This document shows, piece by piece, positions 1-6,218 of a DNA stretch of 6,662 nucleotides. The notes beneath the pieces are model-generated. The model did no database searches. It saw only the letters and a program-made list of their open reading frames with translations, and was not told where the DNA came from. Position 1 is the first letter of the stretch. Each line of letters begins with the position of its first letter. This stretch comes from Rhodobacter sp. (GTDB lineage: Bacteria > Pseudomonadota > Alphaproteobacteria > Rhodobacterales > Rhodobacteraceae), in assembly GCA_013824045.1 (NCBI GenBank), contig PNND01000079.1:1-6662 (forward strand), written 5' to 3'. The translations under genes were made by a program, and so were the position numbers.

Positions 1-482
1 CGCGCCCATTGGCAGGCGATCAGCCCCACCCCGCCCGCCGCAGCATGGAACAGCACCGTATCGCCGCGCTTGATGGGGGTGGTGCGGCGGAACAGGTACT
101 GCACCGTCATGCCCTTGAGCATCATGGCCGCGCCTTCGTCAAAGCTGATCCCGTCGGGCAGCGGGCAGACCTGCGCGGCGGGCATCACCCGCGCCTCGGC
201 ATAGGCGCCGGGGGGTTGGGCGGCATAGGCCACGCGGTCGCCGGGTTTGATATGGGTGACGCCTTCGCCCACCGCATCAACCACACCGCTGGCTTCCATC
301 CCCAGCGCGGCGGGCAGGGCCATGGGATACATCCCCGACCGCTGATAGACGTCAATGAAGTTCAGCCCGCAGGCGCGCTGGCTGATCCGCACCTCACCCG
401 GGCCGGGGTCGCCCACGGGGCGATCAACAAGCTTTAGTACCTCGGGTCCCCCCGCCGCTTCGATGATGACTGTGCGCGCCAT
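1..482 (-). CDS. NADPH:quinone oxidoreductase, zeta-crystallin type (partial, N-terminal half)
   Basis: This is an MDR-superfamily (COG0604-like) oxidoreductase, expected to reduce quinones in the cytoplasm with NADPH. Reading the minus strand from the ATG at 482 gives 160 codons with no stop before the window edge. The family is usually about 325 residues, so roughly half is present. Visible motifs are NFIDVYQRSG (residues 41-50), typical of bacterial quinone oxidoreductases; GMEASGVV (61-68) with the downstream KPGDRVAY (79-86) of the GroES-like fold; and AAAGGVG (147-153), the glycine-rich turn that opens the NADP-binding Rossmann domain. The visible part shows no cysteine/histidine pattern of a catalytic zinc site, as expected for this subfamily. 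A good Shine-Dalgarno, GGGGAG at 495-490, sits 7 nt before the ATG. The gene is divergent from lysA. The family call is secure; the exact substrate is not known, as these proteins act on varied quinones and enones. Confidence 0.9.
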   Translation of the reverse strand, partial: MARTVIIEAAGGPEVLKLVDRPVGDPGPGEVRISQRACGLNFIDVYQRSGMYPMALPAALGMEASGVVDAVGEGVTHIKPGDRVAYAAQPPGAYAEARVMPAAQVCPLPDGISFDEGAAMMLKGMTVQYLFRRTTPIKRGDTVLFHAAAGGVGLIACQWA

Positions 483-635
483 GGTTCTTCTCCCCTAACC
501 GTTGCGGCAAGCCTAGCCCAGCCAGCGGCAGGGTCCAGTCTGATGGATGGGAAACAGGGTGGAAATTGCCAGTGGTTACCGCTAGATGCAGCGGGCATGG
601 CGGGCCCAAGGCGGGCGAAGGGTGGTTTGGGGACA

Positions 636-1901
636 ATGGATCATTTCCTGTACAAGGACGGCTCGCTTCACGCCGAGGATGTGGCGATCACGGATATTGC
701 CGCGACGGTGAGCACGCCCTTTTACGTCTATTCCGCGGCGACGCTGACGCGCCATTACCACCTGTTCACCGAGGCGCTGTCGCCCCTGCCCCATATGGTG
801 TGCTTTGCCATCAAGTCGCTGTCCAACATCGCCGTGCTGAAGCTGATCGGTGATCTGGGGGCGGGGATGGATGTGGTGTCGGGCGGCGAATACCGCCGGG
901 CGCGGGCGGCGGGCGTGCCGGGAGAGCGGATCGTGTTTTCCGGCGTCGGCAAGACGCGCGAAGAAATGCATCTGGCGCTGACAGGCGGCATCCGGCAGTT
1001 CAACGTGGAAAGCGAGCCGGAACTGCGCGCGCTGTCCGAAGTGGCGGTGTCGCTGGGCGTGGTGGCCCCGATCACCATCCGGGTGAACCCGGATGTAGAC
1101 GCGCGGACCCATGAAAAGATCGCGACGGGGAAGAAAGAGAACAAGTTCGGCATCCCCATCGCCCGCGCGTCCGAGGTTTATGCCGAAGCGGCGCGCCTGC
1201 CGGGGATCGATGTCATCGGGATCGACGTTCATATCGGTAGCCAGTTGACCGAGCTGGAACCGTTCGAGCAGGCCTATACGAAGGTGGCCGATCTGACCCG
1301 CCAGTTGCGGGCCGAGGGGCACAATATCCGCCGCCTTGATCTGGGGGGCGGGCTTGGCATTCCCTATACGCGGTCGAACGAGGCACCGCCCTTGCCGATG
1401 GATTACGGCGCGCTGATCAAGCGCACCGTGGGCGATCTGGGATGTGAGATCGAGATTGAACCCGGCCGCCTGATTTCGGGCAATGCGGGGCTTCTGGTTT
1501 CATCCGTGATCTATGTGAAGAACGGCGAAGGGCGGGATTTCCTGATCCTTGACGCCGCGATGAACGATCTGGCCCGACCGTCGATGTATGGCGCGCATCA
1601 TGACATCGTTCCCGTGGCCGAACCCCCCGCTGCTACCCCGACCGATGCCTTCGATGTGGTGGGGCCGGTTTGTGAAACCGGCGATACCTTTGCCAAGGCG
1701 CGGGAATTGCCGCTGCTGGCCGAGGGCGATCTGGTGGCGTTCCGCTCCGCCGGGGCCTATGGCGCGGTGATGGCGTCGGAATACAATACCCGCCCGCTGG
1801 TGCCCGAGGTGCTGGTGAAAGGGGATCACTTCGCTGTCATCCGCCAAAGACCAACCTTTGACGAAATCCTGAACCGAGATACCATCCCGGAATGGTTATA
1901 A
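636..1901 (+). CDS. lysA: Diaminopimelate decarboxylase
   Basis: LysA is a cytoplasmic PLP enzyme that decarboxylates meso-2,6-diaminopimelate to L-lysine, the last step of lysine synthesis. The product is 421 residues, the usual length. It has an alanine-racemase-like TIM barrel with the PLP lysine in FAIKSLSN (K60), HIGSQL (199-204), the glycine-rich phosphate loop LGGGLG (236-241) and EPGR (275-278). These are followed by a beta domain with CETGD (346-350), whose cysteine completes the partner subunit's active site in the homodimer, and AYGAVMASEYN (374-384). The frame is open back to an ATG at 543, which would add 31 residues. I chose the ATG at 636 because MDHFLYKDGSLHAEDV matches the normal N-terminus of this family; the added part (543-635) is Gly/Arg-rich and family-unlike. 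Ribosome-binding support is modest: GGTGG at 621-625 lies 10 nt upstream and GGGGA at 629-633 is too close. The next gene starts within about 6-42 nt, suggesting an operon. Confidence 0.96.
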   Translation: MDHFLYKDGSLHAEDVAITDIAATVSTPFYVYSAATLTRHYHLFTEALSPLPHMVCFAIKSLSNIAVLKLIGDLGAGMDVVSGGEYRRARAAGVPGERIVFSGVGKTREEMHLALTGGIRQFNVESEPELRALSEVAVSLGVVAPITIRVNPDVDARTHEKIATGKKENKFGIPIARASEVYAEAARLPGIDVIGIDVHIGSQLTELEPFEQAYTKVADLTRQLRAEGHNIRRLDLGGGLGIPYTRSNEAPPLPMDYGALIKRTVGDLGCEIEIEPGRLISGNAGLLVSSVIYVKNGEGRDFLILDAAMNDLARPSMYGAHHDIVPVAEPPAATPTDAFDVVGPVCETGDTFAKARELPLLAEGDLVAFRSAGAYGAVMASEYNTRPLVPEVLVKGDHFAVIRQRPTFDEILNRDTIPEWL

Positions 1902-1943
1902 GGCGGCTTGTCCGCGATCAGCGGCAAAGGCCACGCCCCCCGG

Positions 1944-4478
1944 ATGCAGGATCAGCAAAACAGCACGTTGTCGGCTATTGCCCGCCCCCTGCGGCTGACG
2001 CTGCTGGGCATGTGGGCGGAACGGCTGACGCGGGCGTTCTGGCCGCTGTGGTCGGTGCTGCTTCTGGCCCTGTCCGGCTTGGCCTTTGGGGTGCAGGACC
2101 ATCTGCCGCTTGAGGCGGCTTGGGCCGCGCTGGTGGGGGCCGTTCTGGCCACGCTCTACACCCTGTGGCGGGGGCTGCGCGCCTTTCGCGCGCCCACCCG
2201 GGCCGAGGCGCTGATCCGGCTTGATTCGCGCCTGCCCGGCCAACCCATCGCCGCGCTGACCGATACGCAGGTGATCGGCACGGATGACCCGGCGTCGCTA
2301 ATCGTATGGCAGGCGCATCGGGCGCGGATGGCCGCGCGCGCGGCGCAAGCCCGCGCGGTGGAGCCGGATCTGAAACTGGCTCGGCGCGATCCCTTTGCCC
2401 TGCGCTATGTCGCGCTGACGGCCTTCGTCATGGCGATGATCTTTGGCTCGCTCTGGCGGGTGGCGTCGGTGCAGGCGCTGGCGCCCGGTGCGGGCAATGA
2501 ACTGGCCGCAGGCCCGGCATGGGAAGGCTGGGCGCAACCGCCCGCCTATACCGGCAAGCCGTCGCTTTACATGAACGACATTGCCGAGGGGCGGCTGGAA
2601 CTGCCCATCGGCACGCGCCTGCAATTCCGCCTCTATGGCGAGGTAGGCGAATTGACCCTGTCGGAAACGGTGTCGGGGCGCACAGATGTGCCGGCCGCAT
2701 CGGAAACCGTGCATGACTTCACGCTCAACCGCCCGGGCGAGGTGGTGATCGGCGGCACCGGTGGCCGAACATGGACCTTGTCCACCACGCCCGACCTTGC
2801 CCCCACCGTTACCCCCGGCGACAGCGCCGAGCGGGAAGGCGATGGCCGCTTCACCATGGATTTCGCGGCGCGCGATGATTACGGCGTCGCGGCGGGGCAA
2901 GTCAGCATTGCGCTGGACCTGCCGGGTATCGAACGCACTTATGGCCTGACGATGGAGCCTGAACCGCGCGAGGCGGTGGTGCTGGATCTGCCTTTGCCCA
3001 TCACCGGGGACCGGGCGGAATTCACCGAACAGCTCGTGGATGACCTGTCAGAGCATCCCTTTGCCAACCTGCCCGTCGCCATGACTTTCACCGTCACCGA
3101 TGCGGCGGGGCAGCAGGGCGTGGCGGAACCGGTCAAGCTGATCCTGCCGGGGCGGCGGTTCTTTGATCCGCTGGCGGCGGCGCTGATCGAGATGCGGCGC
3201 GATCTTCTGTGGAATCGCGAAAATGCCGGGCGGACGACCCAGATCCTGAAGGCCATCACCCACAGGCCCGAGGAATTGATCCGCAACGAACGCGCCTATC
3301 TGCGCCTTCGCGTGCTGATGCGCGATCTGGAGGTGCAAAAGGCCAGCCTGTCGCCCGAAGCGCGCGATACCTTTGCCGCTGAGTTGTGGGAAATCGCCTT
3401 GATGGTGGAAGAGGGCGATCTGGCATCCGCGATGGAGCGCCTGCGCCGCGCGCAGGACCGTCTGGATGAGGCGATCCGCAACGGGGCCGAACAGGGCGAA
3501 ATCGACGAATTGATGCAGGAATTGCGCGAGGCGCTGAACGATTACATGCGCGAACTCGCCGAAGAGGCCGAGCGCAACCCCGACAGCCAGCTGTCCCAGA
3601 ACATGCCGGGGATGCAGATGTCGGGCGATCAGCTGCAGGAAATGCTGGATGAGTTGCAGCGCCTGATGGAAGAGGGCCGGACCGCCGAGGCGCAGGAACT
3701 GATGGAGATGCTGCGCCAGCTGATGGAAAACATGCAGGTGGCGCAAGGCGAAGGGCAGGGTCAGGGTCAGGGCGGCCCCGGCCAGCAGGCGATGCGCGAA
3801 TTGCAGGATACGCTGCGCGGCCAGCAGGGGCTGTCGGACGACGCCTTCCGCGATTTGCAGGACGGGCAAGAGGGCAATGAGGGCCAGAACCCGGGTCAGC
3901 AGGGCCAGCAGGGCGAGGGCCAGCAGCAGGGCGAAAACGAAGGCCAAGGCGAGGGCGAAGGTCAGGGTCAGGGCCAGAGCCTTGCTCAGCGCCAGCAGGA
4001 ATTGCGCGACCGTCTGGGCCAGTTGCAGGGCGGCCAGCTTCCGGGTGATGGGTCCGAACGCGGCGAAGAAGGCCGCCGCCAGCTGGACCGGGCCGGACGC
4101 GCGATGGAAGAGGCCGAGGATGCGCTGCGCGAGGGCGATCTGTCCGGCGCGCTCGACCGTCAGGCCGAGGCGATGGAAGCCCTGCGCGACGGGATGCAGC
4201 AATTCGGCGAGGCTTTGGCCGAAAACCAGCAGCAGCAAGAGGGCAATGCCGAACAAGGGCAGGAATTCGGGCAGGCCGATCCGAACGGCCAGCGCGACCC
4301 GCTTGGGCGCGAACCCGGCAATTCCGCGCGCATTGGATCGGATCGCAACATGCTGCAGGGCGAAGATGTCTATCGCCGCGCGCAGGATCTGCTGGACGAG
4401 ATCCGCCGCCGGTCGGGCGATCAGGCGCGGCCCGAGGGCGAACGCGACTACCTGCGCCGCCTGCTTGATATGTTCTAA
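1944..4478 (+). CDS. TIGR02302/DUF4175 family membrane-anchored protein, function unknown
   Basis: This is a long protein (844 residues) of the alphaproteobacterial TIGR02302 / DUF4175 family, which has no established function. Three hydrophobic segments are visible at about 32-50, 58-75 and 153-172. The segment 76-152 is rich in Arg, so the positive-inside rule puts it in the cytoplasm and places the remaining ~670 residues in the periplasm. The outer part begins with a beta-like region containing WAQPPAYTGKP (196-206) and DDYGV (311-315), followed by a long acidic helical region (~406-600). Next is a Gln/Gly/Glu-rich low-complexity stretch (~601-679), then more helix, and a C-terminal tail ending RPEGERDYLRRLLDMF. 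This architecture matches the family. The start is uncertain: a TTG at 1908, 6 nt after the lysA stop, adds 12 residues and has AAGG 4 nt upstream; the ATG at 1944 has no clear Shine-Dalgarno but is a standard codon. Either way the gene probably shares the lysA transcript. The family call is strong; any role in the envelope is inference from topology. Confidence 0.92.
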   Translation: MQDQQNSTLSAIARPLRLTLLGMWAERLTRAFWPLWSVLLLALSGLAFGVQDHLPLEAAWAALVGAVLATLYTLWRGLRAFRAPTRAEALIRLDSRLPGQPIAALTDTQVIGTDDPASLIVWQAHRARMAARAAQARAVEPDLKLARRDPFALRYVALTAFVMAMIFGSLWRVASVQALAPGAGNELAAGPAWEGWAQPPAYTGKPSLYMNDIAEGRLELPIGTRLQFRLYGEVGELTLSETVSGRTDVPAASETVHDFTLNRPGEVVIGGTGGRTWTLSTTPDLAPTVTPGDSAEREGDGRFTMDFAARDDYGVAAGQVSIALDLPGIERTYGLTMEPEPREAVVLDLPLPITGDRAEFTEQLVDDLSEHPFANLPVAMTFTVTDAAGQQGVAEPVKLILPGRRFFDPLAAALIEMRRDLLWNRENAGRTTQILKAITHRPEELIRNERAYLRLRVLMRDLEVQKASLSPEARDTFAAELWEIALMVEEGDLASAMERLRRAQDRLDEAIRNGAEQGEIDELMQELREALNDYMRELAEEAERNPDSQLSQNMPGMQMSGDQLQEMLDELQRLMEEGRTAEAQELMEMLRQLMENMQVAQGEGQGQGQGGPGQQAMRELQDTLRGQQGLSDDAFRDLQDGQEGNEGQNPGQQGQQGEGQQQGENEGQGEGEGQGQGQSLAQRQQELRDRLGQLQGGQLPGDGSERGEEGRRQLDRAGRAMEEAEDALREGDLSGALDRQAEAMEALRDGMQQFGEALAENQQQQEGNAEQGQEFGQADPNGQRDPLGREPGNSARIGSDRNMLQGEDVYRRAQDLLDEIRRRSGDQARPEGERDYLRRLLDMF
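3744..3980 (+). repeat. Degenerate CAGGGY-type repeats encoding the Gln/Gly/Glu-rich segment
   Basis: This stretch inside the DUF4175 gene is built from degenerate 6-nt units (CAG GGY, with GAG/GAA and CAA variants) that encode Gln-Gly and Glu-Gly pairs. A 15-nt block, GGTCAGGGTCAGGGC, occurs identically at 3759-3773 and 3960-3974, 201 nt apart and so in frame. Between them lies a less repetitive helical part (about 3784-3860). All units keep the reading frame, so length changes by slippage would usually be tolerated. Low-complexity Q/G runs are a known trait of this protein family, so the repeat is probably structural rather than mobile. Confidence 0.75.
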
Positions 4479-4499
4479 AGGCCCAAGGGCGCGTAACCC

Positions 4500-4520
4500 C
4501 GGATCAGTTGCCCTGATCCG
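4500..4520. terminator. Candidate stem-loop at the convergent junction (no U-tract)
   Basis: CGGATCAG (4500-4507) and CTGATCCG (4513-4520) are a perfect 8-bp inverted repeat around the 5-nt loop TTGCC. It lies between the 3' ends of two convergent genes, the position expected for a bidirectional terminator. Neither strand has a T-run after the stem, so it does not fit the classical intrinsic form. It also overlaps the last codons and TGA stop (4506-4504) of the minus-strand zinc-ribbon gene. It may act as a weak terminator or a 3'-end stabiliser, or be incidental. Confidence 0.35.
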
Positions 4521-5382
4521 AGGCTTGCCGCACCGCATCAGTTGCCTGCCGCATCAGGCCATCCAGCCAGAGCCGCGCGCCATCAATGGCGGCAACATAA
4601 GCGTTCACCGCGCCTTCGGTCGCCGGAACCATCGCCACAAGGCGCGGCGCGGCCACATAGGCCGCAAGACCCAGCACCGCGACCAGCATCGCTATGGCAA
4701 AGCCGCTGCGGAAGCCGCGCGCGTTGGATTGGCCGATCTGTTCCACCTCGGCCTCGGTCAGGACGGGGGGTTCGGCCCCACCCTTGAGCGAAGAGTTGAT
4801 CTCTTCGATATCCGGCAGCAGGTCGCGCCGGGTGGCGGGTTTCGGCGGGGCCGGGGGCGGGGCGTCGGGGTCGAGCCCCTTCATCTGCGCGATGCGCCGC
4901 GCGGCGGCGGCAAGGCCCCCGGCATGCGCGGGCGTCGGGATGGCCCCCGCGGCGCGGGATTGTTCGGCCGAAGCGACGACGGCAGCCGCAGCCGCAGCGG
5001 CCGCAGCGGCGGCCGGGGCCGACAGGCCCATTTCGGTTTGCGTCTCGACCGGGGCGGCTTCGGCCTTGCGGGCGGCGGCCTCGCGCTCGGCCTCTTCGCG
5101 CAGGACGGCCATCAGGTTTTCGTCGATGCTGCGCTTGGGCGCATCGGCCATGGCGGGCGGCGGCGGCGGCGGGGCGTCATCCTCATCCAGATCAGGCAGC
5201 GGGTCCGCCGCGCCGGATGCGCCAAAGAGTTCGTCTTCCTGCTCCAGCGCCAGTTCAATCTCTGGCGGAAGCTGGAACCACGCATGTCCGCAATTGGAAC
5301 ATTGCACATCCCGGCCCATATCCGGGATCGCCGCATCATCTACTTCGTATTCGGCCTCGCAATTCGGACAGATCAGCCGCAT
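4504..5382 (-). CDS. MJ0042-type zinc-ribbon, single-pass membrane protein
   Basis: This 292-residue protein has an N-terminal zinc ribbon with two CxxC knuckles, CPNC (C5, C8) and CSNC (C28, C31), in the spacing and context (LICPNCEAEYEV, GHAWF) typical of the MJ0042/zinc_ribbon_4 family. After it come an acidic stretch, six prolines (71-76), a charged helical segment (about 84-110), eleven alanines (124-134) and a second Pro-rich part (175-182). One membrane helix follows at about 228-248, preceded by NARGFRSG. The basic flank suggests that the zinc ribbon and linkers are cytoplasmic and that the last ~45 residues, containing ARLWLDGLMR (269-278), are periplasmic. A good Shine-Dalgarno, GGGGAAG at 5395-5389, lies 6 nt before the ATG. 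It is divergent from ftsE and convergent with the DUF4175 gene. Its function is unknown; a role as a membrane adaptor linked to the envelope is a guess from topology and neighbours. It could also be regulatory, but no DNA-binding domain is visible. Confidence 0.9.
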   Translation of the reverse strand: MRLICPNCEAEYEVDDAAIPDMGRDVQCSNCGHAWFQLPPEIELALEQEDELFGASGAADPLPDLDEDDAPPPPPPAMADAPKRSIDENLMAVLREEAEREAAARKAEAAPVETQTEMGLSAPAAAAAAAAAAAVVASAEQSRAAGAIPTPAHAGGLAAAARRIAQMKGLDPDAPPPAPPKPATRRDLLPDIEEINSSLKGGAEPPVLTEAEVEQIGQSNARGFRSGFAIAMLVAVLGLAAYVAAPRLVAMVPATEGAVNAYVAAIDGARLWLDGLMRQATDAVRQASDQGN

Positions 5383-5484
5383 TCGATACTTCCCCGTTTC
5401 CCTACGCGCGAGAGGGTTTCCCCTGCCCGACCGTCACCGCACGATTACACCATCCTGCAAGGTCTACAACCGGCACCCACCCCG

Positions 5485-5525
5485 CATTGCAACCGCCTCC
5501 ACCTTGGGCAATGCTGCCATTGCAA
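5485..5525. repeat. CATTGCAA direct repeats with an inverted copy between
   Basis: The octamer CATTGCAA occurs at 5485-5492 and again at 5518-5525, 33 bp apart, with an inverted copy of its core, GCAATG, at 5508-5513. The outer pair GCATTGC (5484-5490) and GCAATGC (5508-5514) forms a 7-bp inverted repeat with a 17-nt spacer. All three lie in the non-coding gap just before ftsE. Repeated half-sites in both orientations could bind a dimeric regulator, but I recognise no known operator. Confidence 0.35.
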
Positions 5526-5526
5526 G
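5503..5526 (+). promoter_or_regulatory. Candidate hairpin in the ftsE leader
   Basis: CTTG (5503-5506) pairs with CAAG (5523-5526), and CAATG (5509-5513) pairs with CATTG (5518-5522). Together they give nine base pairs with a two-base GG bulge (5507-5508) and the tetraloop CTGC. The hairpin ends 20 nt before the proposed GTG start of ftsE and just before the only purine-rich ribosome-site candidate, AAGAGG (5528-5533). If transcribed, it could influence ftsE translation. It has no following T-run, so it is not an intrinsic terminator. Whether the ftsE transcript starts upstream of it is unknown. Confidence 0.35.
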
Positions 5527-5546
5527 CAAGAGGCTGTGAAACACAA

Positions 5547-6218
5547 GTGATCGCGTTCGACAACGTCGCCTATAATTACGGCGGAGGGGAGCTTTTGTCA
5601 GAGGTGAGCCTGCGCCTTGCGCCGGGTTCTTTCCATTTTCTGACCGGGCCATCCGGGGCGGGGAAATCCACCTTCCTGAAACTGGCCTATGCCGAGTTGC
5701 TGCCCACGGCGGGCAGGGTCACGATCTTTGATCGTGAGGTGCGGGGGCTGACCCGCGATGATGTGGCGCTGACACGGCGCCGCATCGGGGTGGTCCATCA
5801 GGATGTGCAGTTTCTCGATCATCTGCCCTTGGCGGCGAATGTCTCGATGCCGCTGATGGTGTCGGGGCGTGTGGGGGACAGCCGCGATCTGACAGATCTT
5901 CTGGGCTGGGTGGGGCTGGGGCAATTGGCCGATGCCCTGCCACCGCAACTGTCGGGCGGGGAGCGGCAGCGCGCGGCGCTGGCGCGCGCGGTCATCATGG
6001 GGCCGGATGTGATCTTGGCCGATGAGCCAACGGGTAATCTGGATTGGGAGATGTCACTGCGCCTGCTGACCCTGCTGGTGGAGTTGAACAAGATGGGCAA
6101 AACCATTCTGGTGGCCACCCATGACATGAACCTGATCCGCACCGCCAAGAACCAGGTCGCGGCCCGCGTGCTGCGCATCCGCAACCGCCGTATCCAGCTT
6201 GCGGGGGCAGACCTGTGA
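5547..6218 (+). CDS. ftsE: Cell-division ATP-binding protein FtsE
   Basis: FtsE is the cytoplasmic ATPase of the FtsEX complex, an ABC-transporter-like machine that in studied bacteria drives septal peptidoglycan hydrolases rather than transport. The 223-residue product is the normal length and carries a full nucleotide-binding domain: Walker A GPSGAGKS (34-41), Q-loop Q85 in VVHQDVQFLDHLPL, signature LSGGERQ (135-141), Walker B VILADEP (155-161), D-loop GNLD (163-166) and switch histidine H192. The frame is open far upstream, but the family N-terminus corresponds to (M)IAFDNVAYNYGGGELL, so the GTG at 5547 is the likely start. An in-frame ATG at 5511 would add 12 residues (MLPLQARGCETQ). The ribosome site is weak: AAGAGG (5528-5533) lies 13 nt upstream. 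The gene overlaps ftsX by 4 nt, so the two are translationally coupled, and it is divergent from the zinc-ribbon gene. Confidence 0.96.
   Translation: MIAFDNVAYNYGGGELLSEVSLRLAPGSFHFLTGPSGAGKSTFLKLAYAELLPTAGRVTIFDREVRGLTRDDVALTRRRIGVVHQDVQFLDHLPLAANVSMPLMVSGRVGDSRDLTDLLGWVGLGQLADALPPQLSGGERQRAALARAVIMGPDVILADEPTGNLDWEMSLRLLTLLVELNKMGKTILVATHDMNLIRTAKNQVAARVLRIRNRRIQLAGADL
6203..6207 (+). promoter_or_regulatory. Ribosome binding site favouring the GTG start of ftsX
   Basis: GGGGG at 6203-6207, inside the last codons of ftsE, lies 7 nt before the GTG at 6215 but 13 nt before the ATG at 6221. The spacing favours GTG and a 4-nt GTGA overlap with the ftsE stop. This is a modest argument, since the site is a plain G-run in a GC-rich gene. 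Confidence 0.4.

Noticed and set aside
591..616. Three GCGGGC copies before lysA (591, 600, 611)
   Set aside because: The spacing is irregular (9 and 11 bp) and such hexamers are common by chance at this GC content.
543..635. 31-residue N-terminal extension of LysA
   Set aside because: The sequence is unlike the family N-terminus, and the ATG at 636 gives the standard length and the expected first residues.
483..635. Possible riboswitch or divergent promoter pair between the oxidoreductase gene and lysA
   Set aside because: The 153-bp gap shows no lysine-riboswitch-like helices, no T-run terminator and no credible -35/-10 pair on either strand.
3048..4538. 496-codon open frame on the minus strand, Leu-rich, antisense to the DUF4175 gene
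   Set aside because: It is a GC-rich shadow: the Leu/Ala/Phe/His bias mirrors the Gln, Glu and Arg codons of the real gene, and no known domain is visible. The sense frame has a recognisable family architecture.
4694..5539. 281-codon Ser/Ala-rich open frame antisense to the zinc-ribbon gene
   Set aside because: Its composition mirrors the Ala/Pro/Glu codons of the real gene, whose CxxC pairs, membrane helix and ribosome site are convincing.
3877..5550. 557-codon open frame on the plus strand spanning the end of DUF4175, the zinc-ribbon gene antisense and the ftsE leader
   Set aside because: Its Arg/Ala-rich composition follows from a shifted frame of a Q/G-coding repeat. It crosses two well-supported genes on opposite strands and shows no domain.
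5571..5576. Perfect TATAAT on the plus strand
   Set aside because: It lies inside the ftsE coding region (codons for Ala-Tyr-Asn-Tyr), and no TTGACA-like box is found about 17 bp upstream.
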